The translations under genes and the position numbers were made by a program. Shown one piece after another: positions 1 through 6,206 of a stretch of 10,072 nt of DNA. The stretch is taken from the NCBI GenBank assembly GCA_027619655.1, contig JAQCHR010000090.1, positions 1-10,072 of the forward strand, written 5' to 3'. The notes beneath the pieces were generated by a model. The model was given only the letters and a program-made list of their open reading frames with translations, had not been told where the DNA came from and did no database searches. Origin of the DNA: Pseudomonadota bacterium. GTDB taxonomy: Bacteria; Pseudomonadota; Alphaproteobacteria; UBA8366; GCA-2717185. Numbering within the stretch: the stretch's first letter is position 1; the number at the start of each line of letters is the position of its first letter.

Positions 1-349
1 TGTCCGGGTTTTCCGCCAACTGGGCGTCGACGATTCCCTGCCGGTCCTCGCCGATCATTTCAAAGACGATTCCGGGCCGTTTCCCGGCCGCGGCAAGCTG
101 GTCCAGCAGCCAGGCCTGCAGCCGGTGATGGTCCGGATTGTCGTGCTTTTCGCCCAGATAGGCCAGATCGGCCGCCGAAAGCGCCTGAACCAGTGTTGCG
201 ACGGGGACGAAAGCCGATGCATCGGACGACCAGATGCGTCCGGCCAAGGGATGCTCCGCAGACAGCGTTGTCGTCCATGCCGGCGGCGCGGCGGCGCCAG
301 CGCTGCCGGTCACCAGCAGCCAGGCGGCGATGCAGATCACGCGGAACAT
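1..349 (-). CDS. ChaN-family secreted protein, partial (5' end of gene)
   Basis: The gene is read on the minus strand from ATG at 349-347 and runs off the window edge after 116 codons with no stop. The first ~20 residues form a signal peptide: an Arg at position 3, a hydrophobic core (ICIAAWLLV), then small residues up to a likely SPase I site around AGA-AAP. There is no lipobox Cys, so the product looks soluble and periplasmic rather than a lipoprotein. Residues 64-78 carry the family hallmark YLGEKHDNPDHHR: GEKH at 66-69 and HH at 74-75, followed by VFEM at 95-98. ChaN proteins (DUF399) belong to the Tiki/EreA-like GEXH superfamily, and Campylobacter ChaN binds haem in iron uptake. The exact ligand here cannot be inferred. 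The gene is divergent from the mrp operon, and no Shine-Dalgarno precedes the ATG. Family assignment is confident; function is not. Confidence 0.85.
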   Translation of the reverse strand, partial: MFRVICIAAWLLVTGSAGAAAPPAWTTTLSAEHPLAGRIWSSDASAFVPVATLVQALSAADLAYLGEKHDNPDHHRLQAWLLDQLAAAGKRPGIVFEMIGEDRQGIVDAQLAENPD

Positions 350-354
350 GAAGC

Positions 355-385
355 TATATATGGCGATCCGCGTGTTAAATGCAAA
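355..385 (-). promoter_or_regulatory. Candidate chaN-family promoter, possibly leaderless
   Basis: On the minus strand, TTGCAT (384-379) can serve as a -35 and the CCATATATA stretch (363-355) as a -10, with 16-18 bp between them depending on register. The -10 ends about 6 bases before the ATG at 349. Initiation would therefore fall at or next to the start codon and give a leaderless mRNA, which fits the absence of a Shine-Dalgarno. Assignment is by eye only. Confidence 0.35.
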
Positions 386-417
386 CCGGCATGAAAAAAA
401 TGCGAATTGTGGTTTGC
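381..417. repeat. Inverted repeat GCAAACC/GGTTTGC, candidate operator or hairpin
   Basis: GCAAACC (381-387) and GGTTTGC (411-417) are perfect 7-bp inverted arms separated by 23 bases. Nested inside is a second pair, GCAT (389-392) and ATGC (400-403), around a run of A. The left arm overlaps the proposed -35 of the minus-strand gene, so a regulator binding here could affect that gene or both divergent units. I do not recognise the site as a known operator. A chance origin cannot be excluded. Confidence 0.35.
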
Positions 418-422
418 CCCCA

Positions 423-480
423 ATGACGATTTTGTCATACTGCGGAAATATTTCGTCGCACTCTGGCGCAAATTTGTCAT
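423..480. repeat. Palindrome plus direct repeat TTTGTCAT in the intergenic region
   Basis: ATGAC (423-427) and GTCAT (434-438) form a 16-bp palindrome with a 6-base AT-rich centre. The TTTGTCAT that ends it (431-438) recurs exactly at 473-480, 42 bp downstream, close to four helical turns, and directly abuts the proposed -35 of the mrp promoter. The spacing suits two same-face binding sites for a regulator upstream of the operon. This is inferred from spacing and position only; no regulator is encoded in the window. Confidence 0.35.
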
Positions 481-509
481 CTTGTGGCGGGAGAACCGGT
501 TTCCTATAT
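481..509 (+). promoter_or_regulatory. Candidate sigma-70 promoter of the mrp operon
   Basis: CTTGTG (481-486), a 17-bp spacer and CTATAT (504-509) match the alphaproteobacterial housekeeping consensus CTTGAC-N17-CTATAT at 4/6 and 6/6 positions. Transcription would begin near 516, giving a leader of about 36 bases to the TTG at 553. The site also argues against upstream mrpE starts: GTG 484 lies inside the -35, and ATG 520 would leave only a few leader bases. Confidence 0.5.
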
Positions 510-539
510 CAGGGTCGGGATGGGCAGGAACAGGACCCT

Positions 540-548
540 GGGGGAGGA
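540..548 (+). promoter_or_regulatory. Strong ribosome binding site deciding the mrpE start
   Basis: GGGGGAGGA lies with its GGAGG core (543-547) five bases before TTG 553. It is among the best Shine-Dalgarno matches in the window and selects TTG 553 over ATG 520 or GTG 484. Confidence 0.6.
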
Positions 549-552
549 ATTC

Positions 553-1029
553 TTGGTTCACGCATTATCGCTGGGATTGACGCTGTTTGCGACATGGCTG
601 CTGCTATCCGGCGTCTACGAGCCGTTTTTCATCGGCCTCGGCGTGTTGTCCTGTGTGATCTGCGTTTTCTTAGCGTGGCGGATGGATGTCGTTGACCATG
701 AATCGATGCCGGTTCACCTGACGCGACGCTATCCGGATTATTTACTGTGGCTGATGAAGGAAATCGTCGTTGCGAACCTGGACGTGACCAAATGCATCCT
801 GGCGCCCCGCATGCCGATCCAGCCGCAGGTCATTCGGGCCAAGGCGACCCAGCACAATGAACTGGGCCAGGTCATCTACGCCAATTCGATCACGTTGACG
901 CCCGGCACCTTCACCATGGATATCGACGGCGATGAATTCATCGTCCATGCGCTGACTGACGGGACCGCGGGCGGCGTCCTGGGCGGCGATATGGACCGCC
1001 GCGTCACCGCGCTGGAGCCTGCCGCATGA
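553..1029 (+). CDS. mrpE: Na+/H+ antiporter subunit E (MrpE/MnhE)
   Basis: This is the first gene of the Mrp operon. The 158-residue product has the usual MrpE length. Two N-terminal membrane helices (about 3-19 and 22-41) are followed by RMDVVD (43-48) and a mostly cytoplasmic domain containing ANSITLTPGT (110-119), a strongly conserved MrpE motif. MrpE is a structural subunit needed for full antiport activity; in archaeal Mbh complexes its counterpart is MbhA. I chose TTG at 553 because an excellent Shine-Dalgarno sits five bases upstream and the first helix begins right after it, as in homologues. The in-frame ATG 520 would add 11 charged and polar residues without homology to the family. 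The stop TGA overlaps the mrpF start as ATGA (1026-1029), indicating translational coupling. Confidence 0.9.
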   Translation: MVHALSLGLTLFATWLLLSGVYEPFFIGLGVLSCVICVFLAWRMDVVDHESMPVHLTRRYPDYLLWLMKEIVVANLDVTKCILAPRMPIQPQVIRAKATQHNELGQVIYANSITLTPGTFTMDIDGDEFIVHALTDGTAGGVLGGDMDRRVTALEPAA

Positions 1030-1328
1030 TGTTTGCCGCTGCCACGGCAGCCCTGGTGGTCGCCATGCTGATGGCGCTGCTGCGCGCACTGCTGGGACCG
1101 ACGGTCTATGACCGGGTGCTGGCGGTCAATGCGTTCGGCACCAAGACGATGCTGATGATCGCGGTGCTCGGATTCCTCGCCGGCCGGCCGGACTTCATGG
1201 ATATCGCGCTGCTGTATGCGCTGATCAATTTCATCGGCACGATCGCGGTCCTGAAATTCTTCCGCTACGGCGATTTGGCGCGCCCGGGCGGGCGGCCCGT
1301 TTCCTCCGGCGACGAGGACAAGGGCTGA
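1026..1328 (+). CDS. mrpF: Na+/H+ antiporter subunit F (MrpF/MnhF)
   Basis: The 100-residue protein has three predicted membrane helices (about 3-21, 38-53 and 58-78) and the family motif LLGPTVYDRVLAVN (22-35), whose Asp29-Arg30 pair is conserved. MrpF corresponds to MbhB of membrane-bound hydrogenases and packs with E, G and B in the Mrp complex at the inner membrane. The C-terminal ~20 residues are a charged cytoplasmic tail. Its start overlaps the end of mrpE by four bases (ATGA). A second in-frame ATG at 1029 is equally possible and would shorten the protein by one residue. The stop overlaps the mrpG start by one base (TGATG). Confidence 0.92.
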   Translation: MMFAAATAALVVAMLMALLRALLGPTVYDRVLAVNAFGTKTMLMIAVLGFLAGRPDFMDIALLYALINFIGTIAVLKFFRYGDLARPGGRPVSSGDEDKG

Positions 1329-1672
1329 TGGACATGCTTGTCGATATCGCGAGCGGCGTGTTCCTCGCGGCGGGCTCTTTCTTCATCCTGGTCGGTTCGC
1401 TGGGCATGGTGCGTATGCCCGACGTCTATACGCGCATGCATGCCGCCAGCCTTGTCGATACGCTGGGGGCGGGGTTTTTCATTGCCGGCCTCATGATCCA
1501 GGGCGGCATGACGCTGATTTCGGTCAAGCTGCTGATGATGCTGGTCTTCGTATTCTTCGCCAGCCCTACGGCCTCCTATGCGCTTGCAAACGCGGCCTGG
1601 TCGCAGGGTGTGAAACCCGTGACCGCCGATGACGAAACGGACGAAAAGGGAGGCGAATCATCGAACCCGTAG
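1328..1672 (+). CDS. mrpG: Na+/H+ antiporter subunit G (MrpG/MnhG)
   Basis: The 114-residue protein has three predicted helices (about 5-26, 43-58 and 63-89) and the diagnostic motif GMVRMPDVYTRMHAASLVDTLG (split here as GMVRMPDVYTR at 26-36 and MHAASLVDTLG at 37-47). It is the MbhC equivalent and a core small subunit of the antiporter membrane domain. An AAGGG Shine-Dalgarno (1319-1323) precedes the ATG. The tail after residue 95 is acidic and cytoplasmic. The last ~16 bases overlap or abut the translation start region of the next gene, whose ribosome binding site lies inside this coding sequence. Confidence 0.92.
   Translation: MDMLVDIASGVFLAAGSFFILVGSLGMVRMPDVYTRMHAASLVDTLGAGFFIAGLMIQGGMTLISVKLLMMLVFVFFASPTASYALANAAWSQGVKPVTADDETDEKGGESSNP
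1644..1662 (+). promoter_or_regulatory. Ribosome binding site with possible AUC start codon for the MbhDE gene
   Basis: AAAAGGGAGG (1644-1653) is a strong Shine-Dalgarno inside the end of mrpG. It is followed by ATC at 1657 and again at 1660, in frame with the MbhDE gene. Reading from here gives IIEPVVDIVVL before the GTG at 1684, and this resembles the MIE-VVDIVLL start I recall for relatives. No ATG, GTG or TTG lies in frame between the upstream stop TGA 1630 and GTG 1684. GTG 1684 has no Shine-Dalgarno of its own. Initiation at AUC, or a G-to-C change of an original ATG, would explain this. Confidence 0.4.
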
Positions 1673-1683
1673 TCGATATCGTC

Positions 1684-2217
1684 GTGCTGACCCTTATGGC
1701 ACTGACGGTGTTTCTCATCATTCGTCTGCACAATCTGTTCGCGGTGGTCATGCTGACCGGCATGTTCAGCCTGCTGGCCGCGACGTTTTTTGTCGTTGTT
1801 GATGCGGTCGATGTGGCCTTTACCGAAGCCGCCGTCGGAGCGGGTATCTCGACGGTGCTGATGCTCGGCGCCTTGTCGCTGACGACCCGATATGAAAAGA
1901 CGAGTTCCCGCAAGACCTGGATCCCGCTGCTGGTCGTTGCCGTGACCGGCGCGGCGCTGATTTACGGGACACTCGATATGCCGCTTTATGGCGACCCGAA
2001 CGCGCCGATCCATCAGCATGTGGCGCCGGTCTATCTGACGGAGGGGATGGCCGAAACCAGTGTCCCGAATATCGTCACGGTGGTGCTCGCCAGTTACCGG
2101 GGCTACGACACCATGGGCGAGGTTACGGTCGTCTTTACGGCAGCCGTCGGCGTGTGGGTGATTCTGGCATTCGGCGTCGGGCGGTATCGGCGCAAACAGG
2201 AGGGGGACAGCACATGA
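1684..2217 (+). CDS. Detached MrpA C-terminal subunit (MbhD-MbhE fusion, DUF4040)
   Basis: This 177-residue membrane protein corresponds to the C-terminal third of canonical MrpA, encoded here as a separate gene. Residues 1-70 are the MbhD/DUF4040 part, with RLHNLFAVVML (14-24) and DAVDVAFTEAAVGAGISTVL (40-59) including Glu48. Residues 78-170 are the MbhE part, with NIVTVVLASYRGYDTMGE (129-146), matching the MrpA C-terminal signature with FRGFDT-GE. Archaeal Mbh operons carry these as two genes; here they are fused. The role is a scaffold and probable cation-path subunit between the small subunits and the pump modules. The conventional start is GTG 1684, but the conserved N-terminus and the Shine-Dalgarno point to translation from about 1657-1660, adding 8-9 residues. 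The stop overlaps the mrpB start as ATGA. Confidence 0.85.
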   Translation: MLTLMALTVFLIIRLHNLFAVVMLTGMFSLLAATFFVVVDAVDVAFTEAAVGAGISTVLMLGALSLTTRYEKTSSRKTWIPLLVVAVTGAALIYGTLDMPLYGDPNAPIHQHVAPVYLTEGMAETSVPNIVTVVLASYRGYDTMGEVTVVFTAAVGVWVILAFGVGRYRRKQEGDST

Positions 2218-2651
2218 GTCATCATCTCGTTGTTCGCGTCGTCGCAAAACTGCTGATTCCCTTCATTCTGCTGTTCGGCCTGTATGTTCAGTTCCATGGC
2301 GATTTCGGGCCGGGCGGCGGATTCCAGGCTGGTGTGATCTTTGCTGCCGCCTTCATCCTTTATGCGCTGGTCTACGGGCTGAACAATGCGCGCCGGGTCA
2401 TGCCGGATCACTGGGTGCGGATCGGGGCTGCGCTGGGTGTGATCATTTTTATCGGGACCGGCTATATATCGTTGTTCTTCGGCCATAATTTCCTGGATTA
2501 CGACGTGCTTGCCCATGATCCGGTGCATGGCCAGCATTACGGCATCTTCGCGGTCGAACTTGGCGTCGGCCTGACGGTTGCGTCGGTGATGGTGGCAATC
2601 TTTTTCGCTTTCGCAGGTCGCGGCCACAAGATCGACGAGATGGAAGGCTGA
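2214..2651 (+). CDS. mrpB: Na+/H+ antiporter subunit B (MrpB/MnhB)
   Basis: The 145-residue protein has four predicted membrane helices and the MnhB-domain signature FGPGGGFQAG (31-40). Glu115 in a later helix (FAVELGVGL) is conserved in the family. It corresponds to MbhF. In solved Mrp and Mbh structures, MrpB sits among the small subunits near the proposed sodium path. I chose ATG 2214 because AGGAGGGGG (2198-2206) lies just upstream and the protein begins as relatives do. A start further upstream at 2154 would read through the preceding gene in another frame. The gene overlaps its upstream neighbour by four bases and is six bases from mrpC. Confidence 0.92.
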   Translation: MSHHLVVRVVAKLLIPFILLFGLYVQFHGDFGPGGGFQAGVIFAAAFILYALVYGLNNARRVMPDHWVRIGAALGVIIFIGTGYISLFFGHNFLDYDVLAHDPVHGQHYGIFAVELGVGLTVASVMVAIFFAFAGRGHKIDEMEG

Positions 2652-2657
2652 ACGTCG

Positions 2658-3017
2658 ATGGAATGGCCGGGCCTCTATAACTACTGGATCGCCATCTTCC
2701 TGATGATGGCGGGCCTGTATATCGTCATCGCACAGGGCAACCTGATCAAGAAAATGGTCGGGCTCAGCGTGTTCCAGGCCTCCGTCTTCATCATGTACAT
2801 CACCATGGGAAAGGTGACGGGCGGGACCGCGCCGATCATCATCCCGGGCGATAATGTCGTCTACTCCAACCCGCTGCCGCACGTGCTGATCCTGACCGCC
2901 ATTGTGGTCGGTGTCGCTACGCTGGCGCTCGGCCTGGCCCTGATCGTCCGGATCAACGAGGCCTACGGGTCGATCGAGGAGGACGATATCGAAAAAGAGG
3001 AACAGTCCACCCGATGA
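2658..3017 (+). CDS. mrpC: Na+/H+ antiporter subunit C (MrpC/MnhC, NuoK-like)
   Basis: The 119-residue protein is homologous to NuoK of complex I and MbhG. Three helices are predicted (about 8-26, 33-50 and 76-98). The motif GLYIVIAQGNLIKKMVGL (19-36) and NPLPHVLILTAIVVG (71-85) are family hallmarks. The usual Gln of DPLPQAL is His75 here and the Asp is Asn71. In Mrp complexes this subunit helps link the two pump modules. GGAAGG (2642-2647) is a plausible ribosome binding site ten bases before the ATG. The tail after residue 105 is very acidic. The stop overlaps the next start as ATGA (3014-3017). Confidence 0.93.
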   Translation: MEWPGLYNYWIAIFLMMAGLYIVIAQGNLIKKMVGLSVFQASVFIMYITMGKVTGGTAPIIIPGDNVVYSNPLPHVLILTAIVVGVATLALGLALIVRINEAYGSIEEDDIEKEEQSTR

Positions 3018-4489
3018 TGGCCCATCTTCCCGCGCTGCAGATTGTCGTGCCGCTGCTGGCGGCGCCGATCTGCGTCCTCTTCGGGCGCGGCCGATTCGTC
3101 TATGGTTTCACGCTGGTCGTCAGCTGGGTGACATTTGCGATCTCCGTGCTGCTGCTGAATGCAGTGCTCGAAGGGGGCTTGATAAGCTACCGGCTTGGCG
3201 GCTGGGCGCCGCCCTGGGGAATCGAATACCGGGTCGATCTGGTCAATGCCTATGTCCTGCTGATCGTCAGCGCGATCGGCGCGATGGTCATGACCTACGC
3301 CAAGCCAAGCGTGGATCGCGAAGTCGGGGCGGAGCGGGAGTACCTGTTCTACACGGCGCATCTGCTGTGCCTGGCGGGACTGCTGGGTGTCACGATCACC
3401 GGCGATGCGTTCAATATCTTCGTCTTCTTCGAAATTTCCTCGCTGGCCTCCTATATCCTGATCAGCCTGGGCACGAACCGTAGGGCGCTAACAGCGGCGT
3501 TCAACTATCTTGTATTCGGCACCATCGGCGCGACGTTTTTCCTGATCGGCGTCGGACTGCTCTACCAGATGACCGGCACGCTGAATATTGCCGACCTGGC
3601 CGAACGGGTGCCGCCGCTGATCGGGAACCGCACGGTTCAGGCGGCTTTCGTTTTCATGGCCGTGGGGCTGGCGGTGAAGGCGGCGCTGTTCCCCCTGCAT
3701 GCCTGGCTGCCCAATGCCTATGCCTATGCGCCATCGGTGGCGACCGCATTTCTGGCTGCCACGGCGACCAAGGTGTCGATCTATGTTCTGATACGCAGTT
3801 ACTTCACGGTATTCGGCGCCGATTTTTCCTTTGGCGTCATGTCGCTGGGGGCCCTGCTGCAGGTCCTGGCCATCGCCGCGATGATCGTGGGCTCGCTGAT
3901 CGCGATCTTCCAGGACGACATCAAACGCATGCTGGCCTGGTCCAGCGTGGCGCAGGTCGGCTACATGGTGCTGGGCATCGGCTTCGCCACGGTCACCGGC
4001 GTGACAGGCGGGTTGCTGCACCTGTTCAACCACGCGCTGATCAAGGCGGCGCTGTTCATGGCGATGGGCTGCGTTTTCTTCCGCATGGGATCGGTTCGGA
4101 TCGAAGCCATGGCGGGGATCGGCAGCCGCATGCCCTGGACGACCGCGTCCTTCGTCGCCGGCGGGCTGAGCCTGATCGGCGTGCCGCTGACCGCCGGTTT
4201 CGTCTCCAAATGGTACCTGCTGCTGGCGGCGATCGATTCCGGGTACTGGTGGATCGCGATCTTCATCCTGGTCTCGTCGCTGCTGGCGATCATCTATGTC
4301 TGGCGCGTCGTGGAAGTCGCCTATTTCTCGCCGTCGCCGGAAGGTGCGCCGGAAGGTGAGGCGCCACTGCTGATGCTGATCCCGACCTGGCTGCTGATCG
4401 TCGCCAATGTCTATTTCGGGATCGACACCCGCGTCAGCGTGGGCGTGGCCACGCAGGCGGCCGAATTCCTGCTGGGAGGCGGATCGTGA
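3014..4489 (+). CDS. mrpD: Antiporter-like subunit D1 (MrpD-type proton channel)
   Basis: The 491-residue polytopic protein of the NuoL/M/N-MrpA/D superfamily has about 14 predicted helices. All expected proton-path residues are visible: Glu140 in the TM5 motif VFFE, Lys222 in TM7 (VKAALFPLHAWLP, 221-233), Lys253 in TM8 (ATKVSIYVLIR), His340 and Lys344 in NHALIKAALF, and Lys399 in TM12 (GFVSKW). The TM7-8 region (YAYAPSVATAFLAATATKV) is of MrpD type rather than MrpA/NuoL type. Length is normal for MrpD. GAGGAA (2997-3002) lies 11 bases before the ATG; a second ATG at 3017 is possible. The end overlaps the D2 start as GTGA. The gene corresponds in position to mbhH. It should be a functional pump module of the complex in the inner membrane. 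Confidence 0.93.
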   Translation: MMAHLPALQIVVPLLAAPICVLFGRGRFVYGFTLVVSWVTFAISVLLLNAVLEGGLISYRLGGWAPPWGIEYRVDLVNAYVLLIVSAIGAMVMTYAKPSVDREVGAEREYLFYTAHLLCLAGLLGVTITGDAFNIFVFFEISSLASYILISLGTNRRALTAAFNYLVFGTIGATFFLIGVGLLYQMTGTLNIADLAERVPPLIGNRTVQAAFVFMAVGLAVKAALFPLHAWLPNAYAYAPSVATAFLAATATKVSIYVLIRSYFTVFGADFSFGVMSLGALLQVLAIAAMIVGSLIAIFQDDIKRMLAWSSVAQVGYMVLGIGFATVTGVTGGLLHLFNHALIKAALFMAMGCVFFRMGSVRIEAMAGIGSRMPWTTASFVAGGLSLIGVPLTAGFVSKWYLLLAAIDSGYWWIAIFILVSSLLAIIYVWRVVEVAYFSPSPEGAPEGEAPLLMLIPTWLLIVANVYFGIDTRVSVGVATQAAEFLLGGGS

Positions 4490-5950
4490 GTACGGAGTAT
4501 CTGATCCTTCTGGCGCTGGCCATTCCTCTGGCGGGGACGGTCCTGATCCTGATGTCCGAAGGCCGGCCGAACCAGCGGGAAATCGTCACGCTGACCACGG
4601 CGGTGTCGCTGTTCGTGACCGTCCTGCACATCCTGCCGGATGTCTTCGCGGGCGGGCGGCCGGCAATTTCCCTGCTGGAAATCCTGCCGGGGCTGGAAAT
4701 CCGCTTTGAGGTGGAGCCGCTGGGCATGATGTTCGCCTGCATCGCCTCGGGGCTGTGGATCGTCAATTCGATCTACTCCATCGGCTATATGCGGGCGCAT
4801 CACGAAACCAACCAGACCCGGTTTTACGCCTGTTTCGCGGTCGCGATCTTCGGTGCGCTGGGGGTTGCGACGGCCGGCAACATGATGACCCTGTTCATCT
4901 TCTACGAAGTGCTGACCATATCGACCTATCCCCTGGTCACCCATTCCGGCACAACCGAAGCCAAGCGGTCCGGGCGTATCTATCTCGGCCTGCTGCTCGG
5001 CACGTCGATAGGGCTGCAACTCGTCGCCATCGTCTGGACATGGTTCGCGACGGGGACGCTGGATTTCCGCGATGGCGGCATCATCGACGGGCATCTGGAA
5101 GGTGCGGCGGTCGGTTTGCTGCTGCTGCTTTACATGTACGGTATCGGCAAGGCGGCGCTGATGCCGATCCACCGCTGGCTGCCGGAGGCGATGGTGGCGC
5201 CCACGCCGGTCAGCGCCCTGCTGCATGCGGTGGCGGTCGTGAAGGCCGGCGTCTTCACCGTGCTCAAGGTGATCGTCTATATTTTCGGTGCGGAATTCCT
5301 GCGCGAATCCGGCACCGGCGACTGGCTGATACATCGCCGGGGCGACGGTGCTGATGGCGTCCTTTATCGCCATGACCAAGGACAATCTGAAGGCGCGGCT
5401 GGCCTATTCCACCGTCAGTCAGCTGTCCTACATCATCCTCGGCGCGGCGCTGTTCATGCCGATGAGCATCGTCGGCGGGGCCATGCATATTGCGATGCAT
5501 GCGCTGGGCAAGATCACGCTCTTCTTCTGCGCCGGCGCCATCTATGTCGCGGCGGGCAAGACCGAAATCAGCGACATGAAGGGGATTGGCCGCGTCATGC
5601 CGGTGACCCTGTTCGCCTTCCTGATCGGCAGCCTCAGCGTGATCGGTCTGCCGCCCTTCGGCGGGGCGTGGAGCAAGTATTTCCTGGCGCTTGGCGCCGT
5701 GAACGCGGGAGAACTGGTCTTTGTCGGCGTGCTGATGGTGTCGTCGCTGCTGAATGTCGCCTATCTGCTGCCGGTCGTCGGGCGCGGCTTTTTCAGCCGC
5801 CCGGATGGCGACACGGGCGGGCCGGTGGTCATCAAGGAAGCGCCGGTTTTCTGTCTCGTAGCGATCTGCATTACGGCGTCGGGCTGTGTCGCGCTGTTCT
5901 TCTTTGCCGACCGGCTATACGACCTGTTGCGGCCTATCGGAGGAGGCTGA
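4486..5950 (+). pseudogene. Antiporter-like subunit D2 (MrpA/NuoL-type), reading frame broken
   Basis: Two adjoining open frames together make one complete antiporter subunit of about 488 residues. The first frame starts at GTG 4486 (Shine-Dalgarno GGGAGG, 4474-4479) and encodes good family sequence to about codon 282: Glu141 (FYE, TM5), Lys222 (GIGKAALMPIHRWLPEAM) and Lys253 in AVVKAGVF. After about 5329 that frame turns into Arg/His-rich nonsense up to 5958. The family sequence resumes in the +1 frame from TAC 5330 (YIAGATVLMASFIAMTKD) and ends at TGA 5948-5950, carrying HIAMHALGKITLFF and Lys in GGAWSKYF (TM12). The motif VAPTPVSALLHAVAVVKAGVF places D2 near MrpA and NuoL, so it is the best counterpart of the MrpA N-terminal half. 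Both halves are undamaged apart from one junction, which suggests a recent mutation or a consensus error. If real, the complex lacks this subunit. Confidence 0.85.
5326..5335 (+). other. Frameshift junction within D2
   Basis: Frame one reads CTG ATA CAT CGC here, while the family frame reads TGA TAC ATC GCC. The conserved sequence leaves frame one after Trp-Leu and resumes at Tyr-Ile-Ala-Gly. One extra base or two missing bases explains it. Duplicating an AT within CTGATACATC would restore Leu-Ile-Tyr-Ile-Ala-Gly. The upstream continuation of the second frame meets TGA at 5327-5329, so the crossover must lie within a few bases of 5328-5332. Confidence 0.8.
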
Positions 5951-5954
5951 CGCG

Positions 5955-6206
5955 ATGAACGGTGACAAGAAATACTGGCTCGACAGGCCGGGCAGCGCCG
6001 ACAAGCTGTTCTGGGCCCTGTGCACCGTCTGCGCGCTGCTGCTGGTGGCGGATGCTTTCTATGAAAAGCACCCGCACTTCGCCGTCGAATACTGGTTCGG
6101 TTTCTACGCCCTGTTCGGGCTCGTGGTCAGCCTCGGGCTGGTGCTGTCGGCAACGGCGCTGCGCAGCCTCGTGACGCGCAAAGAAGATTACTATGACGAT
6201 GATTGA
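5955..6206 (+). CDS. Small two-helix membrane protein of the mrp operon, function unknown
   Basis: The 83-residue protein has an N-terminal YWLDRPGSADKLFW (7-20), a first helix (about 18-35), a polar and aromatic loop rich in His, Tyr and Phe (YEKHPHFAVEYWFGF, 36-50), a second helix (about 50-68), and a charged C-terminus LRSLVTRKEDYYDDD (69-83). AGGAGG (5941-5946) sits eight bases before ATG 5955, four bases after the D2 stop, and the 3' end overlaps D3 by 14 bases. It is therefore embedded in and coupled to the antiporter operon. From memory, similar small proteins with a DKxFW start and an EDYYD end occur in Mrp operons of other bacteria, but it matches none of MrpA-G. A role as an accessory or stabilising subunit between D2 and D3 is inference from position. 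Confidence 0.8.
   Translation: MNGDKKYWLDRPGSADKLFWALCTVCALLLVADAFYEKHPHFAVEYWFGFYALFGLVVSLGLVLSATALRSLVTRKEDYYDDD

Noticed and set aside
125..695. Plus-strand open frames across the ChaN-family gene and intergenic region
   Set aside because: They are antisense to or out of frame with the recognisable ChaN-family and MrpE proteins and show no domain features.
484..1029. mrpE starting at GTG 484 or ATG 520
   Set aside because: These lie within or next to the proposed promoter and add residues without family similarity; TTG 553 has the strong ribosome binding site.
5326..5335. Programmed +1 ribosomal frameshift in D2
   Set aside because: Frame one has no stop or obvious slippery, slow-codon site at the junction and stays open for another ~600 bases. 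I see no known frameshift stimulator, and an indel is simpler.
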